Assembly: GCF_028618575.1 (NCBI RefSeq) | Contig: NZ_JAQITA010000002.1 | Coordinates: 62,001 to 126,000 of the forward strand | Source of the DNA: Bartonella sp. ML70XJBT.G | GTDB lineage: Bacteria; Pseudomonadota; Alphaproteobacteria; Rhizobiales; Rhizobiaceae | Length of the DNA: 64,000 nt | Reading direction: 5' to 3' | Part shown: in pieces, positions 17,956-25,846 of the stretch | Numbering within the stretch: the stretch's first letter is position 1 | How the letters are laid out: each line of letters begins with the position of its first letter | The notes under the pieces: model-generated | What the model saw: the letters and a program-made list of their open reading frames with translations, nothing else | The model's database searches: none | Told to the model about the DNA's origin: nothing | Program-made: the position numbers and the translations under genes

Positions 17956-18627
17956 ATGGTATATCGCATGTGTGCGTTAAGAGAGTTTAAAAACATCCCA
18001 AAAAGTAATCTTGATCATTTCATAGAGCATGAAGGGATTCTCAATTACGAAGGTGATTGTTGGGGACAATATCATATTAATGGTAGAGGTTTTATCGAAA
18101 ATGGGCGTGTTTGGGCTGATGTCATAGTTTGTGTGATGCTTCTTTTAGCGTGGACATTTGTGCTTATGATAGCACGCAGATATATTGTATGTTGCCTGTC
18201 TTTAGCATTGTTCATGGGTATAATCATACACAAATATATAGTCTTGGAGTGGGGGAGTAGGCTGTATGTTTGCAATAAGATAAAGATTTATTGTCGTTTG
18301 AAGGTGAGTGGCAATGCACATGTTGATGGCTATGCTCTTGTTTATAACTGAGTAGAGATTCTCAAAAATTCTAAAATTTATATCAATGTTTTTGTTTGCT
18401 CTTATACAAAGGTTCGTAAGAAAGAAAAAGTTTACGGTTATCTTGAAGTTTGTCACTATGAAGATTTTCGCAATGAAAAAGAGATTTGCCTAGGGGGGTG
18501 CATTCTCCATGATGTAAAAAAGGTAAGCAAAAACAATACAAAAGAGGTATTTTCGAGCGTGTCGGGCTGGTTGTATTGTTTGAAATCATTTGTGGCTTTG
18601 TATTTTGTATCAATCAATATGATATAG
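17956..18627 (+). pseudogene. broken hexapeptide-repeat (beta-helix type) gene
   Basis: The frame from ATG 17956 starts with a typical N terminus (REFKNIPKSNLDHFIEHEG, then NYEGDCW) of phage-associated proteins made of repeated GNAxVYGxA hexapeptides. Repeat-like text continues in pieces: GRGFIENGRVWAD, then in the +2 frame near 18132-18190 (CDASFSVDICAYDSTQIYC), then back in the first frame KVSGNAHVDGYALVYN up to TGA 18349-18351, and again in frame beyond it (KNSKIYINVFVCSYTKV, YGYLEVCHYEDF). So at least one frameshift pair and one stop break it. The hydrophobic run read from 18118 to 18270 is probably a frameshift artefact, not a membrane segment. It ends at TAG 18627. Confidence 0.62.
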
Positions 18628-18640
18628 GGAATTGCTATAA

Positions 18641-18808
18641 GGAAATGGATTTAGGCAGCTTTATGGGACTGTCCTGTATCATTTGTTAGCGTGTTTTGAT
18701 GGAGTGAATAAGGAAACCGAGCGTGATTTTTTGCACTTGGTGGATAGTCTTTTGCATTCTTTTTTTGATGGAGGGCGAAACAAAAAAGTTGGTCGAGATG
18801 ACAATTAA
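18641..18808 (+). pseudogene. C-terminal remnant of an unidentified gene
   Basis: An open frame without a start codon runs from 18641 to TAA 18808, 55 codons, with good coding composition (LYGTVLYHLLACFDGVNKET, then RDFLHLVDSLLHSFFDGG). It ends 21 bases before the coiled-coil gene. It looks like the end of a gene whose front has been lost or shifted. The family is unknown. Confidence 0.4.
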
Positions 18809-18829
18809 TGGCAATTAAAGGAAATCAAA

Positions 18830-19144
18830 ATGAGCGTAAATGAAATTTTATTAGGCGTGTTGATTGTTGTGTTGTTTTTTAGTGGAGTGGTATTTCGGTT
18901 TGCTCTTTATTATCGCGATCAGGTTAAAGATCTTAAAGAACAGGTACGAAAGATAAAGCATGAGTTCTTAAGAGATTCTATGAAGATGACTGAAGAGCGG
19001 GATAGGGCAATTAGAGAGCAAAATATGGTGATTAAAAGACGCGATCAAGCAATTGAAAAACTGAAAAAACAAGTTAAGCAGTACGATGAAATGATCAAAC
19101 AATATCAGGAAGTTGTTCCATCTGAAGAGGATGCAAGAAAATAA
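18830..19144 (+). CDS. membrane-anchored coiled-coil protein, hypothetical
   Basis: ATG at 18830 has an AAAGGAAAT site just upstream. The 104-residue protein has one N-terminal membrane segment (about 6-27, ILLGVLIVVLFFSGVVF) followed by a long charged coiled coil (about 30-95) with clear heptads, including KRRDQAIEKLKKQVKQYDEM. There is no cysteine for a lipid anchor. N-anchored coiled-coil proteins of this size include phage inner-membrane spanins (Rz type), and the surroundings look phage-derived, but I find no overlapping Rz1-like lipoprotein frame, so that is only a suggestion. It is the only intact gene between two broken repeat genes. Confidence 0.65.
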   Translation: MSVNEILLGVLIVVLFFSGVVFRFALYYRDQVKDLKEQVRKIKHEFLRDSMKMTEERDRAIREQNMVIKRRDQAIEKLKKQVKQYDEMIKQYQEVVPSEEDARK

Positions 19145-19841
19145 TTGTATGCACATTCTTTATTGGAGCTCGTGTAAGATAAGATTTTTAGAGCGTTAAG
19201 AAAGTCATAAAAAATTAAGGGTAGCCGGAAATCTTTATCATAAGAGTGAATATTGAATTGGTGATGAGATTATATTTTAAATCATGTTCAAATTTACTCT
19301 CATGCTATATTTTATAAAAATACTCAATTATATGGGAATATAATTGTTGGTGGTGATGTAAAAGTTTATGATGATACATTGATTTATAGGCATTGAAGCT
19401 GTTATCAGAATGCAATGTGCAATCTCGTAACTGTATTGAAGAAATAACTGTTTTGTGGCGTATCTGTTGCTGAAAGCAATGGGGGGTGGGGTATCTGTTT
19501 AGGAATAAAATGCCTTATGAAGGAGTAAGTTAATACCATCATACCCTTCGTCAACCCTCAATATTGCACAGCCCTTAGATTTAAAAGCTTTCATAAGAGG
19601 GCTTCAATCCGTTCTTGTACGGTTTTTGTCCATTGCCTGCTCCTTCTGATGTGCAGGTGAATCGTTTTGATTGCCTCAATATAAATTAAGTTCAGAATAG
19701 GGGAATTTAAAGGTGTTTAGCATCCTCATGCCGCATGAAAACAACGAATTACCATTCTAAGTTAATATGTACCCATCATCAAATTGTGAAGCAGAGGTTG
19801 AAATAACAAAGTCAAAATTTTTATTCTAAGGATAATGCATG
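19145..19841. other. decayed stretch between accessory genes
   Basis: About 700 bases hold a hexapeptide-repeat fragment (19268-19396, listed separately) and, on the minus strand near 19500-19660, short open pieces next to an AGAAGGAG site that do not add up to a gene. Stops are frequent on both strands. This looks like degraded accessory, possibly prophage, DNA. Confidence 0.4.
19268..19396 (+). pseudogene. second hexapeptide-repeat fragment
   Basis: A 42-codon open piece reads HVQIYSHAIFYKNTQLYGN followed by VGGDVKVYDDTLIY, the same xVYGxA-type repeat as the broken gene at 17956-18627. It has no start codon; a plausible upstream continuation (IGDEI) is in another frame, so at least one frameshift is present. 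It may be a separate decayed copy or the far part of a once larger locus. Confidence 0.5.
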
Positions 19842-20021
19842 TCAAGACTGCAGCTCTCTAATGAGAGCTTTATGTGTAATCTCTTTTATCTGCTCAATAT
19901 TTATTAGTATATCCTGTTTTGTTGGATAACCTTTACTAGAAAAAGCGATTTTTTGTTTATCTCCTGAGATTAAACGCCAATACCACTGATTGTGAACTCC
20001 TTGAAACACCTCAAAATACAT
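19842..20021 (-). CDS. DUF1508 (YegP-like) small protein
   Basis: From ATG 20021, with a strong GAGGTGAG site upstream, the protein is 59 residues and begins MYFEVFQGVHNQWYWRLISG, the classic DUF1508/YegP repeat, followed by KIAFSSKGYPTKQDILINIE. The usual form has one or two such repeats; here there is one. The family is small, often stress-linked and of unknown function. The open frame extends back to 20069 but the internal start fits family length and ribosome site better. The tail (HKALIRELQS) departs from the family end. Confidence 0.8.
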   Translation of the reverse strand: MYFEVFQGVHNQWYWRLISGDKQKIAFSSKGYPTKQDILINIEQIKEITHKALIRELQS

Positions 20022-20434
20022 GCTTCTCACCTCATAAAATAGCCAATAATTTGCAGGATAAATATTCAAACAGTCTGACTATAGATAATAAGGTATGTCT
20101 CTATAATAAGTCGTCAATATATTCCCCTTAAATTTTTTGCTCTTAAACAAATAATTTCTATGAGGGTTATAATTTTGTAATAAGAAAACATTTCTTGTCA
20201 ATAACAAGAAAATGGGTCTTTTATACTATAAAACTGATTTTTGAAACTTTAATTATGTTATATTTCTCCTTACAGCAGAAGTTTCCTTTCATTGTTATTG
20301 GGCAAGGCTGTCCCATATTTCTACGATCAAAACAAAATTTGTACTGACACTTAACCCGATCAGCATGGAAAAACACTTCTTTCCGTGCTGATTAAAGCTT
20401 ACATCGATTTTTGTATCCTTTGTGATCAGGATAT
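20022..20434. other. gap with terminator-like hairpin
   Basis: About 410 AT-rich bases between two minus-strand genes. The main structure is the hairpin at 20359-20392, listed separately. The rest shows no ORF. A promoter for the DUF1508 gene should lie near 20040-20110; ATAATAAGG near 20085 could belong to it, but I could not fix one. Confidence 0.4.
20359..20392 (-). terminator. 13-bp hairpin downstream of the larger XRE gene
   Basis: ATCAGCATGGAAA (20359-20371) pairs with TTTCCGTGCTGAT (20380-20392), 12 Watson-Crick pairs and one T-G, around an 8-base loop. It lies 43 bases past the end of the XRE gene on the minus strand. No clean T run follows, so it may stabilise a 3' end rather than terminate by itself. 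Confidence 0.45.
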
Positions 20435-20974
20435 TTATTGATTAGCTGTAATTTCTTTTTGAGATACGCTTCGAATGAGTAAATCAATGAACAAGCTAAG
20501 GGTATAGGAATTCGCCATTTTGGCTTTCATATCAATCAGAGAGGTTGCAGCTTTTGGGTTAAGGCTATTCGATAAGCCTTGCTTTGACAAATATTGTTGC
20601 AATTTCTCGTAAGAACGATCGATTTTTTCCTGATTTGGTTTTTCACTTCGATCACTAGTGGCAAGAATTTCCTCGAGTCCTTCGATTTTTTTTATAAAAT
20701 AATTCCAGTCAAAGTCACCTTTAGTATATTCGGTATCAAACATTTTTCCCTGTCCGGTTAAAAGCCAATTGATATTGACACCGTATAACGTACGGTATGT
20801 TTGTAAAACACTAAGATTAGGTTCTCTTTCGCCACGTTCATAAAAAGCGATAGAGTTTTTTGTCATGCTAAAATTTTTAGCCAAGGTTTCACGTGATGGA
20901 TCTCCTAAAGCGAGACGCACATAACGTAAACGTTTTCCAAATATAGTTTTCGATTCAGTTTCAGGACGTGCCAC
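20435..20974 (-). CDS. XRE-family helix-turn-helix regulator with C-terminal helical domain
   Basis: The start is GTG 20974, preceded by GAGGGAG. The 179-residue protein has an XRE helix-turn-helix at about 11-70: FGKRLRYVRLALGDPSRETL, then the recognition part FSMTKNSIAFYERGEREPNL and the VNINWLLTGQGKMF end typical of phage-type repressors. The C-terminal 110 residues are helical (YEKLQQYLSKQGLSNSL, LSLFIDLLIRSVSQ), with no LexA-like peptidase. This fits the regulators found in several copies in Bartonella genomes. A promoter-like TTGACA is at 21057-21062 and the leader is long. Confidence 0.82.
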   Translation of the reverse strand: MARPETESKTIFGKRLRYVRLALGDPSRETLAKNFSMTKNSIAFYERGEREPNLSVLQTYRTLYGVNINWLLTGQGKMFDTEYTKGDFDWNYFIKKIEGLEEILATSDRSEKPNQEKIDRSYEKLQQYLSKQGLSNSLNPKAATSLIDMKAKMANSYTLSLFIDLLIRSVSQKEITANQ

Positions 20975-21319
20975 GAATTATCTCCCTCAGTAAATCATCA
21001 TGGTATAGACTTGTGATAAATAAAGCCACACTATGTATTAATATCTCATGATGTAATGTCAATATTTATAGCTTTATTTTTCTTTATTTTTTGAATTTTA
21101 GTGGATAGAAAGTCATTTTTAACTGACTAGTTTGTATATTAACTTAAAATGAGCACTCATTATTTTTAGGAAGATAAGAGAATCACTTATTTTTCTCTTG
21201 TTTTTTCCAAAGGGCGTTCCCATATAAGCACGCCATGTAGATTGTAGTTATTTTACAAATACCATTATTCGATGTGATTCTACAGATAAATGAAAGAAAT
21301 AGATTTTTGAGGAATGATC
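20975..21319. other. divergent intergenic region of the XRE and DUF475 genes
   Basis: These 345 bases hold the promoters of two divergent genes. On the minus strand, TTGACA and TAATAC 16 bases apart (21035-21062) form the best promoter, leaving about 55 leader bases before the GTG. The part from 21070 to 21319 has no ORF. In Bartonella, small RNAs (Brt) are described upstream of XRE-type genes; I see no terminator between promoter and gene here, so I do not call one. Confidence 0.4.
21035..21062 (-). promoter_or_regulatory. predicted sigma-70 promoter of the XRE gene
   Basis: On the minus strand a perfect TTGACA (21057-21062) is followed after 16 bases by TAATAC (21035-21040). The XRE gene starts about 60 bases downstream. 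Confidence 0.45.
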
Positions 21320-22363
21320 ATGGCCTTATTAGGCTATTTTAAGTGGGCTTTTTTTTCCACAGTTGTTGGTGTTTTGCTGGGAGGTGTTCTTGGTTGGCTA
21401 GAAACAGGAAGTGTGACCGGTTTTCTTAAATATTTTTTTATTTGCTGTGTTCTGGGAATTTTAGAAATCTCTTTATCTTTTGATAATTCTATTATCAATG
21501 CCCGTGTTCTTGAAAAAATGGACCCTGTATGGCGCCGTCGTTTTTTGGTATGGGGCATTTTAGTAGCTGTATTTGGGATGCGGATTGTTTTTCCATTACT
21601 TGTGGTAGCTGTTGCTGTTGGGATTAATCCAATGGCGGCAGTAGAATTAGCAATATGGGAACCACATCAATATGCAGCAATCTTAACGGATGCGCATGTG
21701 GGGATTTCCGCTTTTGGAGGAACTTTCCTCATGATGGTCGGTTTGAAATATTTTTTTGATTCGCAAAAAGAGGTGCATTGGCTTGCTTTTATAGAGAAAC
21801 CTGCTCAAAAACTGGGGGCGCTTGTTGGTGTTGATGTTGCAATTGTTTTGATTTTAATATTATTGTTTTCAACACAGATTGTCATAGAAGATAAAATGAC
21901 TTTCTTACTTGCTGCGCTTTATGGACTTTTGACTTTTATCGGAATCGAAGCAGTGAGTTCACTTTTGGATGCTCCTAAAACGACTCTTACCACTGTTACA
22001 AAAGGGGGAGCAGGTGCCTTTCTTTATCTCGAAATTCTAGATGCTAGTTTTTCTTTTGATGGGGTGGTTGGTGCTTTTGCTTTTTCACACAATCTTTTTA
22101 TTATTGCAATTGGTCTTGGTATAGGGGCGTTCTATGTTCGTTCTATGACGATTATGTTAGTTGAATCAGGGATATTATTGCATTATCGTTATTTAGAGCA
22201 TGGTGCTTTTTATGCTATTTTGGTGCTTGCAATCATTATGTATCTGCAGACGACTATATCGGTTCCTGAAGTATTAACAGGACTTGTGGGCGTTTGTATT
22301 ATTGGAATGGCATTTTATTCTTCTCTTCGTTTTAAGCGTCATCAGCTCAATAAGCATATTTAA
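21320..22363 (+). CDS. DUF475 (TerC-like) integral membrane protein
   Basis: About 347 residues with eight or nine hydrophobic segments. The segment EISLSFDNSIINARVLEKM near 50 and the later LEILDASFSFDGVVGAFAFS near 240 are the paired acidic (D/N) membrane motifs of the DUF475 group, related to TerC, thought to handle metal ions such as manganese. The ATG at 21320 is favoured because TGAGGA lies 6 bases upstream; ATG 21314 is too close to it. The last 10 residues are basic. It stands alone, divergent from the XRE gene and convergent with pncA. Confidence 0.85.
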   Translation: MALLGYFKWAFFSTVVGVLLGGVLGWLETGSVTGFLKYFFICCVLGILEISLSFDNSIINARVLEKMDPVWRRRFLVWGILVAVFGMRIVFPLLVVAVAVGINPMAAVELAIWEPHQYAAILTDAHVGISAFGGTFLMMVGLKYFFDSQKEVHWLAFIEKPAQKLGALVGVDVAIVLILILLFSTQIVIEDKMTFLLAALYGLLTFIGIEAVSSLLDAPKTTLTTVTKGGAGAFLYLEILDASFSFDGVVGAFAFSHNLFIIAIGLGIGAFYVRSMTIMLVESGILLHYRYLEHGAFYAILVLAIIMYLQTTISVPEVLTGLVGVCIIGMAFYSSLRFKRHQLNKHI

Positions 22364-22416
22364 CTTAAGTAAATTAAAAATTTTTTATATATGACAATGG
22401 TAAAAAAGAAGGGATT

Positions 22417-23025
22417 TTAGGAGGCCATTAAGAGTTCTATACCGGCTTCGTTCATAAGTTTAAGCATTGTATTGAGAGAACCGTTTACATCAATGCCAGC
22501 GCAGGCATTTAATGAAACGCTGACTTTAAAGCCACATTGTATGGCGTGAAGCGCAGAAAATCCTACACAAAAATCCGTTGCCAAACCACACATAGCAAGT
22601 TTAGTGAAGCTGTGTTCTTTGAGATAAACTTGTAAGCCTGTTGGTGTTTTGTGGTCATTTTCAAAAAAAGCGGAATAGCTATCAATTTTGGGGTTATAGC
22701 CTTTTCGAAGGATAAGTTGCGCCTTCTCAACTTTGAGAGATGTATGAAAGTCTGCTCCTTTTGTTCCTTGCACACAATGATCGGGCCAAAGTATTTGGGG
22801 GCCATAGTCAAGATCAACGGTATCATAAGGCTTTTTATCAGGATAGGAAGATGCAAAACTACAATGGTTTTGAGGATGCCAGTCTTGCGTTAAAATGACA
22901 TGATCAAAATGGTCTATAAGATTATTAACAGCCGGTAAAATGATATCACCTTGTGGTACTGCAAGTGCTCCGCCTGGTAGAAAGTCATTTTGAACATCAA
23001 TGACGATTAAGGCTTTTTTTTCCAT
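22417..23025 (-). CDS. pncA: nicotinamidase / pyrazinamidase
   Basis: The 202-residue isochorismatase-fold hydrolase converts nicotinamide to nicotinic acid for NAD salvage. The catalytic triad is visible: Asp10 in VIDVQNDFLPGGAL, Lys108 in LRKGYNP, and Cys153 in GLATDFCVGFSALHA. Metal ligands Asp48, His50 and His54 are in TQDWHPQNHCSF. All key residues are present, so it should be active. A CAGGAAT site precedes the ATG. It converges with the DUF475 gene; the following unknown ORF lies upstream on the same strand. Confidence 0.94.
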   Translation of the reverse strand: MEKKALIVIDVQNDFLPGGALAVPQGDIILPAVNNLIDHFDHVILTQDWHPQNHCSFASSYPDKKPYDTVDLDYGPQILWPDHCVQGTKGADFHTSLKVEKAQLILRKGYNPKIDSYSAFFENDHKTPTGLQVYLKEHSFTKLAMCGLATDFCVGFSALHAIQCGFKVSVSLNACAGIDVNGSLNTMLKLMNEAGIELLMAS

Positions 23026-23073
23026 AAATATATTCCTGTAGGAGACTTAAAATTTTGTGATACCTTTAAAAGA

Positions 23074-23610
23074 TCATATTTTATTTTGAAGTTTTGAGAT
23101 AATTTGGCGGATATTGGTATTACTTTTACAATTATCAAGCCAAAAAAGAGGTGTGGATAAGTTTTTACAGTTCGTTTTATAGTTTTTTACGAACTGTAAC
23201 CATTTTTCGATGGGGAGTGTACTATAGTCACTTTTTGCTACATGTTGGTGTAAAGCTTTCATGATCATAAGGCTTGGGACATCAGATCCCATAAGACGGC
23301 GATCGTTTTGTAAACGCAGCTTAAGTCCCATCAAGGAAAGAGGTGAAGTCCATTGTTTCCCGTAACACAAAATTAATGAAAAAAGAGAGGGTTTTTTTAC
23401 TGCATAGTGTAAAGCCCATAAAGCAAAAAAAGAAGGGGCATAGAGAATGAGTTTTTTATGGGGGATCATATTACATTGATAAGTTGGTTTAATACGATAA
23501 AAACACAATGTTGTATCTGGCATGGAGAAGAGAGGTGATGTTTGATAGCATGTTTCAGGTACAGCTAAAAACAGATGTTCTCTATTTTTTGATGGGGCGT
23601 TTTTTTGCAT
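23074..23610 (-). CDS. hypothetical protein
   Basis: A 178-residue frame with normal composition for this genome, no signal peptide and no clear membrane segment, though LILYAPSFFALWALHYAV (about 54-71) is hydrophobic. I do not recognise the family. No ribosome site is visible before ATG 23610, and the protein is rich in Lys, Ser and Leu as decayed proteins often are. It sits 48 bases upstream of pncA on the same strand. It could be the C-terminal part of a longer lost gene. Confidence 0.5.
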   Translation of the reverse strand: MQKNAPSKNREHLFLAVPETCYQTSPLFSMPDTTLCFYRIKPTYQCNMIPHKKLILYAPSFFALWALHYAVKKPSLFSLILCYGKQWTSPLSLMGLKLRLQNDRRLMGSDVPSLMIMKALHQHVAKSDYSTLPIEKWLQFVKNYKTNCKNLSTPLFWLDNCKSNTNIRQIISKLQNKI

Positions 23611-23771
23611 GCAGAACCGTAGTAGGGCTTGTGAGATTAGAAAAAATGTATCAATATAGAGTGAGAAGCTTTTGATACAAGGAAAGCACTCTTTACTGCG
23701 TAGTTGAAAAAAGTGAAAGCACTTTTTTCAAGGTTCTGATTTTTAATACCGAAAATATCAAAGAGAAATTT

Positions 23772-25421
23772 ATGGCACGTCAATTTATCTATCACATGGC
23801 TGGGCTTAACAAGGCTTATGGCAATAAAAAAATTTTAGAAAATATTCATTTGTCTTTTTATCCAGATGCAAAGATTGGTATTTTAGGACCCAATGGTGCA
23901 GGTAAATCAACAATTTTGCGTATTATGGCGGGGCTCGATAAGGAATATACGGGGGAAGCATGGCTTGCTGAAGGGGCACGTTGTGGCTATTTGCCGCAAG
24001 AACCTATTCTTGATACAAGCAAAGATGTGCGTGGCAATGTGATGGAAGGTGTTGCAGATAAGCAGGCAATTATCGAGCGTTATAACGAATTGATGATGAA
24101 TTATAGCGAAGAAACGGCTGATGAAAGTGCTAAGCTGCAAGATATTATTGATAGCCAGAATCTTTGGGATTTAGAAAGTCAAGTGGAAATGGCTATGGCT
24201 GCTCTTGGTTGTCCGCCTGCCAACGAGAGTGTGATAAAGCTGTCAGGAGGTGAAAAACGGCGCGTGGCTCTGTGTAAATTGCTTTTGTCAAAACCTGATT
24301 TATTGCTTTTGGATGAGCCGACAAACCATTTGGATGCCGAAACAACCGCTTGGCTTGAAAGGCATTTACGCGAATATCCCGGCGCGGTACTTTTGGTGAC
24401 CCATGATCGTTATTTTCTCGACAATGTCACAGGTTGGATTTTAGAAGTAGATCGCGGTAAAGGTATTCCTTATGAGGGAAATTATTCTGCTTATTTGGCG
24501 GCAAAAGCCAAACGTTTGGCTCAGGAAGGTCGTGAAGAGGCTGCGCGTCAGCGTGCATTGTCACGTGAGCAAGAGTGGATAGCTTCTAGCCCAAAAGGGC
24601 GCCAAGCAAAATCAAAGGCTCGGATTAAAGCCTATGATGAATTGGTGCAGGCAGCACGGGAGCGTCGTCCTGGAGAAGCGCAAATCATTATTCCTATTGG
24701 AGAGAGATTGGGGCAGGTTGTCATTGAAGTTGATCATCTTTCTAAAGCATATGGCGAGCGTGTGTTAATTGATAACCTCTCTTTTAAGCTTCCTGCTGGA
24801 GGGATTGTTGGAGTCATTGGGGCTAATGGGATGGGAAAATCTACTTTGTTTAAAATGCTGACGGGCCAAGAACAGCCAGATTCAGGACAAATACGTATTG
24901 GGGAAACAGCTTACATGAGTTACGTTGATCAGAGTCGTGATGCATTGGCAGGCGATAAAACCGTTTGGGAAGAAATTTCTGGTGGAAATGATATTATTAA
25001 ATTAGGCAAATATGAAATGAATAGTCGCGCTTATTGCGGTGCATTTAATTTTAAGGGGGCAGATCAACAGCAAAAGGTGGCAAATTTATCAGGGGGGCAG
25101 CGTAATCGCGTCCATTTGGCTAAGCTTTTAAAAGAGGGAGGCAATGTTCTTCTCCTTGACGAACCAACAAATGATCTTGACACGGAAACATTAGCTGCAT
25201 TGGAAGATGCATTAGAAAACTTTGCTGGTTGTGCGGTTATCATATCGCATGATCGTATGTTTCTTGATCGATTGGCAACGCATATTTTGGCTTTTGAAGG
25301 TGAGGGCCATGTGGAATGGTTCGAAGGTAATTTTGCTGAATATGAGGCGGATAAGATTCGCCGTTTTGGTGCAGAGGCTCTCAATGTTAAGCGTGTCGCT
25401 TATAAGCCGCTTACGCGCTAA
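23772..25421 (+). CDS. ettA: ABC-F protein, energy-dependent translational throttle EttA
   Basis: The 549-residue protein has two ATP-binding cassettes and no membrane domain. Cassette 1: Walker A GPNGAGKST (39-47), signature KLSGGEKRRVALCKLLL, Walker B LLLLDEPTNHLD. A charged linker with ARQRALSREQEWIASSPKGR follows, the EttA-type arm and interdomain linker. Cassette 2: Walker A GANGMGKST, signature NLSGGQRNRVHLAKLL, LLLDEPTNDLD. EttA binds the ribosomal E site and gates the first elongation step according to ADP/ATP. Length and linker match EttA rather than Uup or antibiotic-resistance ABC-F proteins. Confidence 0.95.
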   Translation: MARQFIYHMAGLNKAYGNKKILENIHLSFYPDAKIGILGPNGAGKSTILRIMAGLDKEYTGEAWLAEGARCGYLPQEPILDTSKDVRGNVMEGVADKQAIIERYNELMMNYSEETADESAKLQDIIDSQNLWDLESQVEMAMAALGCPPANESVIKLSGGEKRRVALCKLLLSKPDLLLLDEPTNHLDAETTAWLERHLREYPGAVLLVTHDRYFLDNVTGWILEVDRGKGIPYEGNYSAYLAAKAKRLAQEGREEAARQRALSREQEWIASSPKGRQAKSKARIKAYDELVQAARERRPGEAQIIIPIGERLGQVVIEVDHLSKAYGERVLIDNLSFKLPAGGIVGVIGANGMGKSTLFKMLTGQEQPDSGQIRIGETAYMSYVDQSRDALAGDKTVWEEISGGNDIIKLGKYEMNSRAYCGAFNFKGADQQQKVANLSGGQRNRVHLAKLLKEGGNVLLLDEPTNDLDTETLAALEDALENFAGCAVIISHDRMFLDRLATHILAFEGEGHVEWFEGNFAEYEADKIRRFGAEALNVKRVAYKPLTR

Positions 25422-25846
25422 AATTTCTTATCTTGTTTAAGCTTGATTTGAGAAAATGATGGTTGTATGCTGGTGTTTTCTTCGTGTTCAAAACAGTATG
25501 CCAGAGGGTGAATTTTGTTTTTCGCTTCTGAGATAACAAAGAAAGCTGCTATTCTTATTATATTCTTTACAGAATATTTTATCATATTTAAAAGACTGAT
25601 AATGCATAATAACATATGTAAACTTTTCTTACTTGTTACATTATCGTGGAAGGTTATAAGTTTTACAGAGAGTTTTATGATTGCTCTATAAGGTGTGTAC
25701 TATTATTTTGAGGTAATAGCACTGGGAGGAACTATTCATTTTTCATATTATCATAAAAACAATTCGCACAGTTTTATGCAACCTTATGCTTTTTGCTTGA
25801 TTTTCTATTCGTCAGAACAAATGTTTATCTGAGCTAAGGAATATTG
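25422..25846. other. AT-rich gap before the ArsR-methyltransferase gene
   Basis: About 425 bases with no credible ORF. It should contain the promoter of the next gene. A short inverted repeat, ATTCTTTACAGAAT (25559-25572), is present but not clearly an operator. Confidence 0.35.

Noticed and set aside
18118-18270. Apparent membrane segment in the frame starting at 17956
   Set aside because: Repeat-like text appears in another frame over the same bases, so the hydrophobic run is most likely a frameshift product.
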